A stretch of 48,083 nt of DNA from Flavobacteriales bacterium (GTDB lineage Bacteria; Bacteroidota; Bacteroidia; Flavobacteriales; BACL11), in NCBI GenBank assembly GCA_028122735.1, contig JAOHSR010000007.1:1-48083 (forward strand), in the 5' to 3' direction. The first letter of the stretch is position 1. Every line of letters begins with the position of its first letter. Positions 9,800 through 19,499 of this stretch are shown piece by piece. The notes below the pieces were generated by a model. That model was not told the DNA's origin. It was given only the letters and a program-made list of their open reading frames with translations, and did no database searches. The position numbers and the translations under genes were made by a program.

Positions 9800-11206
9800 A
9801 TGTCTGATATTAAATTTGGAACTGATGGTTGGAGAGCACTAATTGCAAAAGATTATACAGTTAAAAATGTTGCAAGAGTAACAATTGCTGTTTCTCAATG
9901 GTTAAAAGTTAATTATGATAGTCCGTCTGTTATAATTGGCCACGATTGTAGATTTGGAGGTGAGATGTTTGCTCAAACAGTTGCTAAAGTTTTAGCAAGC
10001 TATAATATAAAAGTTGAAATTGCAATTGGATTTGTTTCAACACCAATGGTTTCCTTGGGAGTTGTAAAAAACTCTGCAAGTTTAGGCATTGTCATTACTG
10101 CTAGTCATAATCCACCTACTTATAATGGATATAAGCTAAAGGGTGATTTTGGTGGTCCACTATTGCCTAAAAATATTTCTGAAGTGGAAGCTCTCATTCC
10201 AAAAGAGTGTAATATAGATTTAGATAGTTTAGATTTTAATGAATATGTTGATAATGGAATAATAAAGATTATTGACTTAGAAAATATGTATTGTGAGCAT
10301 GTTAGTGCAAACTTTGATTTAGATCTCATTAATAATTCTAAAATGAAATTTGCATATGATGCCATGTATGGTGCTGGGATGAATGTTATTAAAAGATTGA
10401 TACCTAATACAACATTGCTTCACTGTGATGATAATCCAGGATTTAAGGGAATAGCTCCAGAACCTATATACAGAAATTTAAAAGAGTTTTCAAATTTAAT
10501 TAGTTCTGATGATTCTTTAAGTTGTGGTTTTGCTACTGATGGAGATGCTGATAGAATTGGTTTGTTCTCATCTGATGGTAGTTTTATTGATTCACATCAT
10601 GCAATTTTATTGTTAATACATTATTTAGTTAAATATAAAGGGATGTCAGGGAAAGTTGTAACTGCATTTTCATGTACGGATAGAATTAAAAAAATGTGTG
10701 AACATTATAATTTAGAGCATGATACTGTAATGATTGGATTTAAGCATATTGCTGGTAAAATGGTCACAGAAGATGTTTTACTTGGTGGTGAAGAGTCTGG
10801 TGGTATTGCAACAGCTGGTCATATTCCTGAGCGAGATGGAATTTGGATGGGCTTAATTTTATTCGAATTTATGGCTAAATCTGGAAAGTCAATCGAGGAT
10901 TTAGTGAAAGAAGTATATGAAATAGTTGGCTCTTTTGCATTTGAAAGAGTAGATCTTCACTTAACTGATGAATTGAAAAATAAGATTATAGATAATTGTG
11001 AAAATAATTTATATTCCAGTTTTGGTTCTTATAAAGTTAAAAGAACTGAAGATCTAGATGGTTTTAAATACTTTTTTGATAATGACGCTTGGTTGTTAAT
11101 TCGTCCTTCAGGTACAGAGCCTGTTTTAAGAACTTATGCTGAGAGTTCATCTTCAGAAAAAGCATTTGATATACTTAATGCTGTAAAAGCTGTTATTGAG
11201 TCTTAA
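9800..11206 (+). CDS. Phosphoglucomutase/phosphomannomutase family protein
   Basis: FGTDGWRALIAKDYT, catalytic TASHNPPTYNGYKLKG, metal loop DGDADRIG, LGGEESGGI, RPSGTEPVLRTYAE. Confidence 0.95.
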   Translation: MSDIKFGTDGWRALIAKDYTVKNVARVTIAVSQWLKVNYDSPSVIIGHDCRFGGEMFAQTVAKVLASYNIKVEIAIGFVSTPMVSLGVVKNSASLGIVITASHNPPTYNGYKLKGDFGGPLLPKNISEVEALIPKECNIDLDSLDFNEYVDNGIIKIIDLENMYCEHVSANFDLDLINNSKMKFAYDAMYGAGMNVIKRLIPNTTLLHCDDNPGFKGIAPEPIYRNLKEFSNLISSDDSLSCGFATDGDADRIGLFSSDGSFIDSHHAILLLIHYLVKYKGMSGKVVTAFSCTDRIKKMCEHYNLEHDTVMIGFKHIAGKMVTEDVLLGGEESGGIATAGHIPERDGIWMGLILFEFMAKSGKSIEDLVKEVYEIVGSFAFERVDLHLTDELKNKIIDNCENNLYSSFGSYKVKRTEDLDGFKYFFDNDAWLLIRPSGTEPVLRTYAESSSSEKAFDILNAVKAVIES

Positions 11207-11207
11207 A

Positions 11208-12086
11208 ATGAGATTTGTTCTAATAGTTGTACTTTTTTCTTACGCAGCTAATTTAGAGTCGAAATCTTTTATTTTTGAAGATTATCCTTTTAAAGATAAA
11301 AAACTTAAACATTTAGTAATTTCTGAAGTTTCAGTCTTTTCATTAGCTCTTGTTGGTTTTAATGAATTATGGTATAAAAATTATCCAAAATCTAATTTTC
11401 ATTTTGTAAATGATAATTCTTCTTGGCTGCAAATGGATAAGTTTGGGCATGCTGCAACGTCTTATTATGGTGGAGTAAATGGAATAAAACTATATAAATG
11501 GGCTGGTTTAGAGTATAAAAAGGCTGTATGGGTTGGAGGGTTAACAGGTCTTTTATTTAATAGTACTATTGAAATTTTAGATGGATTTTCTGCTAACTGG
11601 GGTGCGTCTTTAGGTGATGTCTTTGCAAATTCTATGGGATCACTACTTGCTATATCTCAGGAGCTTCATTGGAAAGAGCAGAAAGTTATGCTGAAGTATA
11701 GTTATTCAAAGTCTGTAATTGCAGGCAGTAATAACGAACTATTTGGTAACACAATTCTTCAAAGAAGTTTAAAGGATTATAATGGTCAAACGTATTGGTT
11801 GTCGGTAAATATTAACTCTTTTTTTGAACTTGAGAAAAGTAGTTTTCCAAAATGGTTAAATTTTGCTCTAGGATATAGTGGTAATGCAATGGTTAGTGCT
11901 CAAAATAAAACAGGAGATAATAGATATCGACAAATCTTATTTTCTTTAGATTTAGATTTGACAAGAATAAATACTAAAAATAAATTTCTCAAAAAATTAA
12001 CTCACGTATTTAGCTTTGTGAAAATTCCCTTTCCTGCTTTTGAATTTAGTAATAATCAATTAAAATTACATTCTATTTATTTCTAA
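11208..12086 (+). CDS. DUF2279-like (YfiM-type) predicted periplasmic/lipoprotein
   Basis: KFGHAATSYYGG, GGLTGLLFNSTIEILDGFSANWGASLGDVFANSMGS; internal ATG at 11208 preferred over track start 11196. Confidence 0.75.
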   Translation: MRFVLIVVLFSYAANLESKSFIFEDYPFKDKKLKHLVISEVSVFSLALVGFNELWYKNYPKSNFHFVNDNSSWLQMDKFGHAATSYYGGVNGIKLYKWAGLEYKKAVWVGGLTGLLFNSTIEILDGFSANWGASLGDVFANSMGSLLAISQELHWKEQKVMLKYSYSKSVIAGSNNELFGNTILQRSLKDYNGQTYWLSVNINSFFELEKSSFPKWLNFALGYSGNAMVSAQNKTGDNRYRQILFSLDLDLTRINTKNKFLKKLTHVFSFVKIPFPAFEFSNNQLKLHSIYF

Positions 12087-12598
12087 TGATTAATAATTTA
12101 AAAATAGGAGATAAGGTGAAATTTCTAAAATCTAATGATTTTGGAACTATTGTAAAAATAATTTCTGAACGTAAAATCCAAGTTGAAGATAGTTCACTTT
12201 TCTTATCTATTGTTAACGTTAAAGATCTTGTGAAGATCGATGATCACACAGATACTGTTCAGGCATATGGGGATGTAGTGTTTTCTAAAGAATCTAAAGA
12301 AAATACATCTGTTAAAATAATGTCTAGACAAAATTTAAATGAAGTAAAAATTGATTTGCATATTGAAAATCTTTCAAATGACTTTTTTGCTATGACCAAT
12401 TTTGAAATTGTTCAGGTGCAAATTAAAAAATGTGAAGATGCATTAATTGATGCAATAAATTCTAATGCGCAAAAATTAATTATTGTACATGGAATAGGAG
12501 AGGGAGTGCTTAAAAAAGAAGTACATAATATGCTTAAAATGTTTGAGCTACGATATTTTGTGTCAATAAATGGTGGTTCGACAGAAGTAATGCTTTAA
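12086..12598 (+). CDS. Smr-domain protein (MutS2 C-terminal-like)
   Basis: VKIDLHIENL...QVQIKKCEDALIDAINSNAQKLIIVHGIGEGVLKKEVHNMLK is an Smr domain. Confidence 0.88.
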   Translation: MINNLKIGDKVKFLKSNDFGTIVKIISERKIQVEDSSLFLSIVNVKDLVKIDDHTDTVQAYGDVVFSKESKENTSVKIMSRQNLNEVKIDLHIENLSNDFFAMTNFEIVQVQIKKCEDALIDAINSNAQKLIIVHGIGEGVLKKEVHNMLKMFELRYFVSINGGSTEVML

Positions 12599-14026
12599 CT
12601 ATTTTCTAGTTATTATTTCTGCAAATTGCTTATAGTTAATCCTCTTAGCAACTATTCTTTTCTTATCATCTAAAAGATATACAACTGGAGTTGAGTATAT
12701 ATCGTATTTATCTCTCCAATCACTGCTTGCTAATGGATTTCCTTCATCATCATGACTAATGTCAGCAACATTAATCCAATCTTCCGTTTTTTTGTCTTTA
12801 ATAAACTTTTTCCACTCTTCAACATCAAACTCTGTTGCTACAGCAAAAGTTTTAATATCATACTTTAAATTAATTAAAGAATCTAGTGCGTTTTTAATCT
12901 TAGGTATTTCTGTTTTGCAGTGTCCACAAGTAGGTCCATAAAAAACTAATAAAGTATAATCAGCTTCAATAGATTGAAGTGTATGGATTTTACCATTTAA
13001 GTCCTTCATAAAAGGTCTTCCATATACATCGATAAATTCTGGTGCAACTTTCCCAATAAGATTAGGTGAGATTTTCTCTGCTCTTTCTATAATTTTTTTT
13101 AATTGTTCTTCGTCTACCCACGGACACATCTTGGTTATATAATAATTTTCAACCATATTTACAAAAACTGCATCCATTCCCATAATTTTTGATCTTTCAT
13201 ATTTAGATGTAATGTGGGAAACTACATATCTAAATATTTCATCATTTTCCTTTGATTTTTCTACAAGAATATTTGCAGAAACAATCAGGGAATCAGGAAT
13301 TTTAGCGGTCATTTTATCCAAGTATTGCTCCATTTTAGAGAAAAATAATGGTGTTCTTAATATTCTAGAATCTGAAAAGTCAACATTATCCCAAAAGTGA
13401 TTTTTATAGTACATAAAAGGAAAGGTTTCATCAACTTTTCCTTCTTTATCTTTGGGAGATTCAGGTATTATTGGGTCAATAGTTGCCTTAATAATTTTAC
13501 TAAAGAATATATTTTTATTATTTGTAAGAAATTCCTCTCTATATTTCAAAACTTCATTGTCAATTTTTTCTTGTTCTTTTTGAAGTTCTTGATTTTCAGC
13601 TCCATTAGCAGTTTTTAATTTCTCTCTTATTGGGTTTATGTCTTTTTGTTTGGAATTTATAAAATTAAGGTATGAGTAAAAAGGGGTGTTTTCCTTTGAA
13701 TTTGTAAACTGCATATCACTCACAAGATTGTTTAATGAGGTTTTGAATTTAAATTTTTGTTCAGAAATAATTATATCAAACCATTTTTGTTCAGGAAGAA
13801 CAATTAAGTACATACCACCATCTAATTTTTCATCGCCCGTAAAAATAAATTTTCCGTTTTTTGATTCTGTAGTATCTTTAGCATATTGTTTTCCTCCAAA
13901 ATAATATGCTAAGATCACATCTGTGTTTTCAAGACCTACAACTTCTCCTTCAATTTTATAAGCCTGAGGAAAAAGATTGGAAAATAAAAAGAGGTTTAAA
14001 AAGATTAGAATTAGTATTTTTCTCAT
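12599..14026 (-). CDS. Secreted thioredoxin-fold protein with DUF4369/DUF5106-like regions
   Basis: N-terminal YKIEGEVVGLENTDVILAYYFGGKQYAKDTTESKNGKFIFTG; C-terminal LLVFYGPTCGHCKTEIPKIK (CGHC). Confidence 0.88.
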   Translation of the reverse strand: MRKILILIFLNLFLFSNLFPQAYKIEGEVVGLENTDVILAYYFGGKQYAKDTTESKNGKFIFTGDEKLDGGMYLIVLPEQKWFDIIISEQKFKFKTSLNNLVSDMQFTNSKENTPFYSYLNFINSKQKDINPIREKLKTANGAENQELQKEQEKIDNEVLKYREEFLTNNKNIFFSKIIKATIDPIIPESPKDKEGKVDETFPFMYYKNHFWDNVDFSDSRILRTPLFFSKMEQYLDKMTAKIPDSLIVSANILVEKSKENDEIFRYVVSHITSKYERSKIMGMDAVFVNMVENYYITKMCPWVDEEQLKKIIERAEKISPNLIGKVAPEFIDVYGRPFMKDLNGKIHTLQSIEADYTLLVFYGPTCGHCKTEIPKIKNALDSLINLKYDIKTFAVATEFDVEEWKKFIKDKKTEDWINVADISHDDEGNPLASSDWRDKYDIYSTPVVYLLDDKKRIVAKRINYKQFAEIITRK

Positions 14027-14041
14027 AAAATTAAATTTTTA

Positions 14042-14073
14042 CAAAATTAAGAATCAATTTTGATTCTTTCAAA
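14042..14073 (-). promoter_or_regulatory. Promoter of the thioredoxin-fold gene: TTTG-N20-TAATTTTG, minus strand
   Basis: CAAA at 14070-14073 (TTTG on minus) and CAAAATTA at 14042-14049 (TAATTTTG on minus); gene starts at 14026. Confidence 0.55.
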
Positions 14074-14965
14074 TCTGTTTCTTGTTTTTAATATACCCAT
14101 CCAAAAACACAATAAATAAGATTATTGTACTCCCAATATAAAACGATAAATTCATTTTTTCTGATTCACTAAAGATAATTAATCCAATTATTATACTGTA
14201 AATGGGCTCTAGGTTAATCGCCATTATTAAAGCATACGGTGTTATGTGTCTCATAATTTCTGTCATCCAAACAAAAATTCCTGCTGTACAAATTGTTCCT
14301 AATAGAAATAAGTAAATAAAATCATTTTGTGATAGTGGGGTTGTGAGTACGCTTAAATCTCCGATTGCTAAAAAATAGAGGCTTATAACTACAACTCCTC
14401 CAAACATTTCGACCATTGTTATTTTTGCTGCATCTAACTTATTAATGTATTTTCCATTAAACATTGTGAATAACGTACCTAAAAATGCACTAGCTATTCC
14501 ATAGATATAGCCTAGAACATAGTTGATTTCCTTATTTTCTGGTTTTTCATATAGCATGTAGGATAGGGCTATTAAAACAATAACTCCAAATAAAAGCTCA
14601 TATTTTAAAAGTTTTCTTTTAAAAAATAGAGGTTCCAAAAAAGCCGAAAATAAAGAAGCAGTTGCCATACAAATAACAGCAACAGAAATATTTGAAACTT
14701 TAATAGCACCAAAAAAGAAGAACCAATGAAAGGCAACAATTGCACCAATTCCCATTAGTGGTAAAATATCTTTTTTGGGTATTGATTGTATCTGCTTTTT
14801 TATTAAAAGAAAAATAAAAAGAGCAATGAATGCAATTAACATTCTATGCCATACAAGGTATGGTGTAGCAAGAGAGATTAGTTTACCAAGTACTCCTGTA
14901 AAACCTAAAAAAACAACCATTATATGTAATGATATTAATTTATTTTTTTTTAGGATTTGATACAT
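14069..14965 (-). CDS. DMT-superfamily (EamA) transporter
   Basis: About ten TM segments; two EamA-like halves (VWHRMLIAFIALFIFLLIKK; GAIVAFHWFFFFGAIKVSNISVAVI; ITPYALIMAINLEPIYSIIIGLIIFSESEK). Confidence 0.93.
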   Translation of the reverse strand: MYQILKKNKLISLHIMVVFLGFTGVLGKLISLATPYLVWHRMLIAFIALFIFLLIKKQIQSIPKKDILPLMGIGAIVAFHWFFFFGAIKVSNISVAVICMATASLFSAFLEPLFFKRKLLKYELLFGVIVLIALSYMLYEKPENKEINYVLGYIYGIASAFLGTLFTMFNGKYINKLDAAKITMVEMFGGVVVISLYFLAIGDLSVLTTPLSQNDFIYLFLLGTICTAGIFVWMTEIMRHITPYALIMAINLEPIYSIIIGLIIFSESEKMNLSFYIGSTIILFIVFLDGYIKNKKQI

Positions 14966-14986
14966 GATTTAAATTGAATAAATTTG
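14956..14986 (+). promoter_or_regulatory. Promoter of yaaA: TTTG-N19-TAAATTTG
   Basis: Exact match to the Bacteroidota -33/-7 consensus (TTTG 14956-14959, TAAATTTG 14979-14986), 20 bp before the ATG. Confidence 0.75.
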
Positions 14987-15006
14987 CGTAAAAATACAAT
15001 TACATT

Positions 15007-15756
15007 ATGAAAATTATCATTTCTCCAGCTAAGAAATTAAACGAAAATCCATGTAATATTAATAGTTCAACTTCTATATCGTTTCATAATGAATCACAAA
15101 CTATTGTTAATGAGCTAAAAGACTATTCTGCTGACAATCTGATTTCGTTAATGAATGTTAGTACTAATATTGCAAATCTTAATAATCGAAGATTTAATAA
15201 TTGGGAATATCCTTTTCAAACAAACTCAACAAAGCCAGCCGTATTTATGTTTGACGGTGCTGTTTATAATGAACTTGCTGTTCAAACATTAGGGGCTAAT
15301 GATTTAGATTATTTGCAAGAAAATCTTAGAATCATTTCTGGTTTGTATGGTTTGCTTAGGCCATTAGATGAAATTATGCCTTACAGACTAGAAATGGGTA
15401 CTAAGTTAATGATAAATGGTTATAAGAACTTGTATGAGTTTTGGGGTAACAAAATAACGGATCAATTATTAAATGAATGTAATAAAGAAGATGTTATAGT
15501 TAATTTGGCTTCAAATGAGTATAGTAAAGCAATAAACTTGAATAGTTTTGATAATGTTTTAACACCGGTGTTCAAGGATTTCAAAAATGGCAAATCTAAA
15601 GTAATTTCATTTTTTGCTAAAAAGGCTAGAGGTTCTTTTGCAAGATTTATAGTTGAGCAAAGACCTATTAAAGTTGAAGATCTGTTTAATTTTAATGGTT
15701 TAGGTTATCAATTTTCTGAAATTACATCCAACAACGAAGTAATATTCAATCGTTAG
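15007..15756 (+). CDS. yaaA: Peroxide stress protein YaaA (DUF328)
   Basis: MKIIISPAKKLNE, AVFMFDGAVYNELAVQTL, LRIISGLYGLLRPLDEIMPYRLEMGTKL, FFAKKARGSFARFI. Confidence 0.96.
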   Translation: MKIIISPAKKLNENPCNINSSTSISFHNESQTIVNELKDYSADNLISLMNVSTNIANLNNRRFNNWEYPFQTNSTKPAVFMFDGAVYNELAVQTLGANDLDYLQENLRIISGLYGLLRPLDEIMPYRLEMGTKLMINGYKNLYEFWGNKITDQLLNECNKEDVIVNLASNEYSKAINLNSFDNVLTPVFKDFKNGKSKVISFFAKKARGSFARFIVEQRPIKVEDLFNFNGLGYQFSEITSNNEVIFNR

Positions 15757-15785
15757 TTTTTACCTAAGTTATATTCTAGAGTTTC

Positions 15786-15816
15786 TTTGATATAGAAATG
15801 TCTTTTTATATATTTA
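15786..15816 (+). promoter_or_regulatory. Promoter of the 15832-24932 operon: TTTG-N19-TATATTTA
   Basis: TTTG 15786-15789 and TATATTTA 15809-15816 with exact N19 spacing, 15 bp before the ATG. Confidence 0.65.
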
Positions 15817-15831
15817 CAGAAAATCTCCCTA

Positions 15832-16779
15832 ATGAAAAAGACTCTAGTTTTAATTTTTTTAATTTTTTGTTTTTCAAATACAGTAAAATCTCAGTGTATT
15901 GATTCTACATTAATTAATCCATTGTGTTTTTGTCCAATGATTTACGCTCCAGTTTGTGCTTGTAATGGTTTGGTATATTCTAATGACTGTTTAGCACAAT
16001 GTGATGGTAATACAATAATTGGTCCAGTAGATCCAACGCTCGTTCCTGGTCAACCATGTTCTTTATCTGCATGTGATGTAAATATTGTTGGAGATTCTAT
16101 TCCATGTAATTATCCTGTAATTTTAGAAGCATTTTCTGCTAGCTTGGCAAGTCCTTTTATTTATTCATGGTGGGATGATTCTGGAACTATTCTGTCAACT
16201 GTAAACTTATTCACTGTTGCTGCGCCTGGTATGTATTACGTTTCTGTTACAGATGCAAATGGTTGTACAGACACAACTAGTGTCAATATGCAGAATATGT
16301 CAATGACTATTTACTCAATTCCAAATCCACCAAATATTTGCTTAGGTGATTCTATTTATTTAGTGCTTGACACTTCATATATTAATACGATTTGGTTAAA
16401 TTCTCCACAATCTTCAAATCCTGCTACTTTCTATCCATCACAAGATATTACTTATTTTGCTGAAGCTATTGATGCTAATGGATGTCAAAGAAAAGGAGAG
16501 ATATTTGTTGACGTTGACTCTTGTGAATCAAATATTGTTGATTTATCTAAAGTATTTAATATCTATCCAAATCCTACTAATGATTATTTAAATCTTCAAA
16601 ATAATACCAATCGTAATTATAGTTTTTATATCTATGATATCACTGGTAAACTTATAAAAGAGAAAAATAAACTTAAAAATTTACATATTGTTAATCTTGC
16701 CTACTTAAAATCAGGAATATACTTTTTAAATATTCACTCTGGAAATAATAATTTCTACAAAAAGATTATAGTTGAGTAG
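15832..16779 (+). CDS. Secreted protein with Kazal-like domain and T9SS type A sorting domain
   Basis: CPMIYAPVCACNGLVYSNDCLAQC (Kazal pattern); C-terminal VFNIYPNPTNDYLNL...YDITGKLIKE...LKSGIYFLNIHSGNNNFYKKIIVE (Por secretion tail). Confidence 0.88.
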   Translation: MKKTLVLIFLIFCFSNTVKSQCIDSTLINPLCFCPMIYAPVCACNGLVYSNDCLAQCDGNTIIGPVDPTLVPGQPCSLSACDVNIVGDSIPCNYPVILEAFSASLASPFIYSWWDDSGTILSTVNLFTVAAPGMYYVSVTDANGCTDTTSVNMQNMSMTIYSIPNPPNICLGDSIYLVLDTSYINTIWLNSPQSSNPATFYPSQDITYFAEAIDANGCQRKGEIFVDVDSCESNIVDLSKVFNIYPNPTNDYLNLQNNTNRNYSFYIYDITGKLIKEKNKLKNLHIVNLAYLKSGIYFLNIHSGNNNFYKKIIVE

Positions 16780-17680
16780 GAGTGTATTATATATTTTTTT
16801 TATAGTAATTACTATAATTTCTTGCAAAAAAGATGTTGTTATAATTCCGAACAATAATGCTCCTATTTATAGCGAGATACCCACTATTTTGTTGGAAAAT
16901 TATGTTAATCGACTATATATTGATTTAATTGGGAGAGAACCACTAGACGATGAAATGAGTTCTGATGTACAGTTTCTTAGAAATAATGATGTTACTTTAG
17001 AATCTAGAGACTCCTTAATTTATAAGTTGCAATTTGATACTATTTTTGTTCCTGGAGATTCTTCATACAAGCAGGCGTATTTTCATAGGTTGTATGAGAT
17101 GGTTAAAGTTAGATTAATAGAGGGAGTTTCTGATGGTTATATTCAGAACGAAATGGGAATTCTTTATTTTTTTTATGAAGTTGATTCAATTGCTGGAAAT
17201 TTAATTCAGGCTCATAACAACCTTATTAAATACTATAGGTTAAAAGATGTAATTAACTCTAAATCAAAACTTTATAATGGATCATTGGATATTAAAGAAA
17301 TGCATAGAAGGATGGTTAATAGTTCTATTTATGATAATATAAATATGAATACTTTCAATTTTGTAAATGCAGCCTTTGATAATTTATTATTTCGCTATCC
17401 TTCTGAATATGAATTTAATAATTCGTATTCAATGATTGAAGATAAAGAACCTTATACTGTTTTGGGTTATTCCGGAACAAATAAAGAAGATTTTATAAAT
17501 ATTATATGTAATTCTCGTGAATTTTACGAAGGAATAATACATTGGACCTATTTAACTCTATTGGCTAGAGTGCCAACAACAATAGAAACAGATTTTTTAA
17601 TGAATGATTTTTATATCTCTTGTGATTTTCATAAATTACAACGTTATGTAATGCAAACAGATGAATATGCACATTTTTAG
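16772..17680 (+). CDS. Putative lipoprotein with DUF4214/DUF1549-like helical modules
   Basis: TTG start overlapping the upstream gene; IISCKKD lipobox-like; NRLYIDLIGREPLDDEM and WTYLTLLARVPTTIETDFLM. Confidence 0.7.
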   Translation: MSRSVLYIFFIVITIISCKKDVVIIPNNNAPIYSEIPTILLENYVNRLYIDLIGREPLDDEMSSDVQFLRNNDVTLESRDSLIYKLQFDTIFVPGDSSYKQAYFHRLYEMVKVRLIEGVSDGYIQNEMGILYFFYEVDSIAGNLIQAHNNLIKYYRLKDVINSKSKLYNGSLDIKEMHRRMVNSSIYDNINMNTFNFVNAAFDNLLFRYPSEYEFNNSYSMIEDKEPYTVLGYSGTNKEDFINIICNSREFYEGIIHWTYLTLLARVPTTIETDFLMNDFYISCDFHKLQRYVMQTDEYAHF

Positions 17681-18158
17681 AAAATATATATTATTTATTT
17701 TAATTTTTTCCTTTTGCTTTTCTGCTTGTAAAGAAGAAGATTTAGTTTATGACATTAATCAATTACAATCAAGTTCTTATAATGCAAATAAGAACAAATT
17801 AAAATCTATTAGTCAATATATTTCTATAGTTTATGCAAATCTTTTTCAACAAGCTTTATCTTCAAATGAATTAGTTGAGATTACTAGATGTATTGAATCA
17901 ATTGGAGATAAAGAAGTAGCTCACGAAATTGTTTTAAGTAATTTTATGAATAGTGATGATGTTATTTTGCCTTCAGATTCTCTTATGCGTGCTGATTTAG
18001 ATATTTTTCTGGAAGATACCTACAAACGTTTTTATGTTAGAGATATAACAGAAGCTGAACGAGAATTTTTTCTAAACTTTTTAAATTCTAATCCAAATGT
18101 TAGCGCAGAAATGGTTTACATGTCTTTTGCTTTATCTAATGAATATCAATTCTATTAA
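17661..18158 (+). CDS. Putative lipoprotein related to the upstream gene
   Basis: FSACKEED lipobox; TYKRFYVRDITEAEREFFLNFLNSNPNVSAEMVYMSFALSNEYQFY resembles the C-terminus of the preceding protein. Confidence 0.72.
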   Translation: MNMHIFRKYILFILIFSFCFSACKEEDLVYDINQLQSSSYNANKNKLKSISQYISIVYANLFQQALSSNELVEITRCIESIGDKEVAHEIVLSNFMNSDDVILPSDSLMRADLDIFLEDTYKRFYVRDITEAEREFFLNFLNSNPNVSAEMVYMSFALSNEYQFY

Positions 18159-18161
18159 ATC

Positions 18162-19496
18162 ATGAAAAGAAGATCGTTTATAAAAAAGTCATCGCTTGCC
18201 TCTACAGCTGCAATATCAATACCATTTATTCTCCCATCAGGAAGATTATTTGCTGCCTCTGGAGTGAGAATGGCCGATCATGTTGTATTAGTTGCTTTTG
18301 CCGGAGGGGTGAGACAACAAGAATCTATTCTTCAAAGATATTTAGACGATAGTCAATCCTACCCAAGTGCTGGTAATATTTTATATAATCTTTTTGACGG
18401 TTCTGCTCCAACCGATAAAATTGTTTATGGAACTAATAATATAATTAATGGGGATACTCCAATTCCTAAAATTCTTTCTCAAACTCTTCAAAATCAAGGA
18501 ACCACATTTAGGGAAGTAAATGCTTCTGCAGTTGGTCATTATGCTGGTGTTAATGCAATGTTAACAGGTAATTACATGTACACTCAAGGTTTAAGAAATA
18601 AACCTACCATGCCTACTATTTTTGAATATTTAAGACGTCATCAGGGTGAAAAAGCTACTAAGACTTGGTTTGTAGGTAATGGAATTGGAAATTCTATACC
18701 TCTGTTGGATTACAGTACTCATGCAGAATATGGAGCGTCCTATGGTGCAAATTTTTTAGCTCCAACTATTACATTTGGATCTGATGGCGAAAAGCATCTT
18801 AAAAATGCGAAAGTTTATCATCCTGAGGATGAATTAGATCCCATGTATAAAATGAAGTATTTTTTAGATAATGTATGGTATTCTCAAGGCAAGGCATTAC
18901 CAAATATTGGTAATACTGAAGAGGAAAAAGCAGAAATTAAACAATTTGTTAAAGATATGTTTGATAAAACACAAGCCGGAACAATTGCTCATCCTCCTGT
19001 CTCAGATAACGGTGATTTAAGTACTATTGGTTATGCCTGTGAGGTTATGCAAAGATTTAAACCAACTTTAACAGTAATTTATTTATCAAACGTAGATGGG
19101 TGTCATAGTAATTTTACTAGCTATTTGGGTAGCTTACACAGAGCAGACCATGGGGTAGGGCATATTTGGGATTATATTCAAAATAATATTCCTCAAATGG
19201 CTAATAATACAACTATGATGGTTATTCCAGAACATGGAAGAAATTTAGTCTCAAATAACATTGAAGATGGAAATGCATTTTCAGGATACGATCATTCTGA
19301 TGCTAATAGTAGGCGAATATTTTCCTCTATTGTTGGTCCTGGAATTGATGGTAATTTATCTATTGGAAATGAAAATAACCAGGTTGGAGATATTGTTAAT
19401 TTAACACCTACAATAGCTGAAATTCTTGGCTGTAAAGATGATGTTGTTAATTCTGGTTTAGTTGCTTCGAGTAAATCTCTTTTTGATTTAATATGA
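18162..19496 (+). CDS. Tat-signal DUF1501/alkaline-phosphatase-superfamily-like protein
   Basis: N-terminal MKRRSFIKKSSLASTAA twin-arginine signal; VIYLSNVDGCHSNFTSYLGSLHRADHGVGHIWDYIQ, MMVIPEHGRN, GYDHSDANSRRIFSSIVGPG, NLTPTIAEILG. Confidence 0.75.
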   Translation: MKRRSFIKKSSLASTAAISIPFILPSGRLFAASGVRMADHVVLVAFAGGVRQQESILQRYLDDSQSYPSAGNILYNLFDGSAPTDKIVYGTNNIINGDTPIPKILSQTLQNQGTTFREVNASAVGHYAGVNAMLTGNYMYTQGLRNKPTMPTIFEYLRRHQGEKATKTWFVGNGIGNSIPLLDYSTHAEYGASYGANFLAPTITFGSDGEKHLKNAKVYHPEDELDPMYKMKYFLDNVWYSQGKALPNIGNTEEEKAEIKQFVKDMFDKTQAGTIAHPPVSDNGDLSTIGYACEVMQRFKPTLTVIYLSNVDGCHSNFTSYLGSLHRADHGVGHIWDYIQNNIPQMANNTTMMVIPEHGRNLVSNNIEDGNAFSGYDHSDANSRRIFSSIVGPGIDGNLSIGNENNQVGDIVNLTPTIAEILGCKDDVVNSGLVASSKSLFDLI

Positions 19497-19499
19497 TCT

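Noticed and set aside
12759-13904. Four plus-strand ORFs (60-73 aa) inside the thioredoxin-fold gene
   Set aside because: All antisense to a single long coding frame with a CGHC motif; low-complexity translations.
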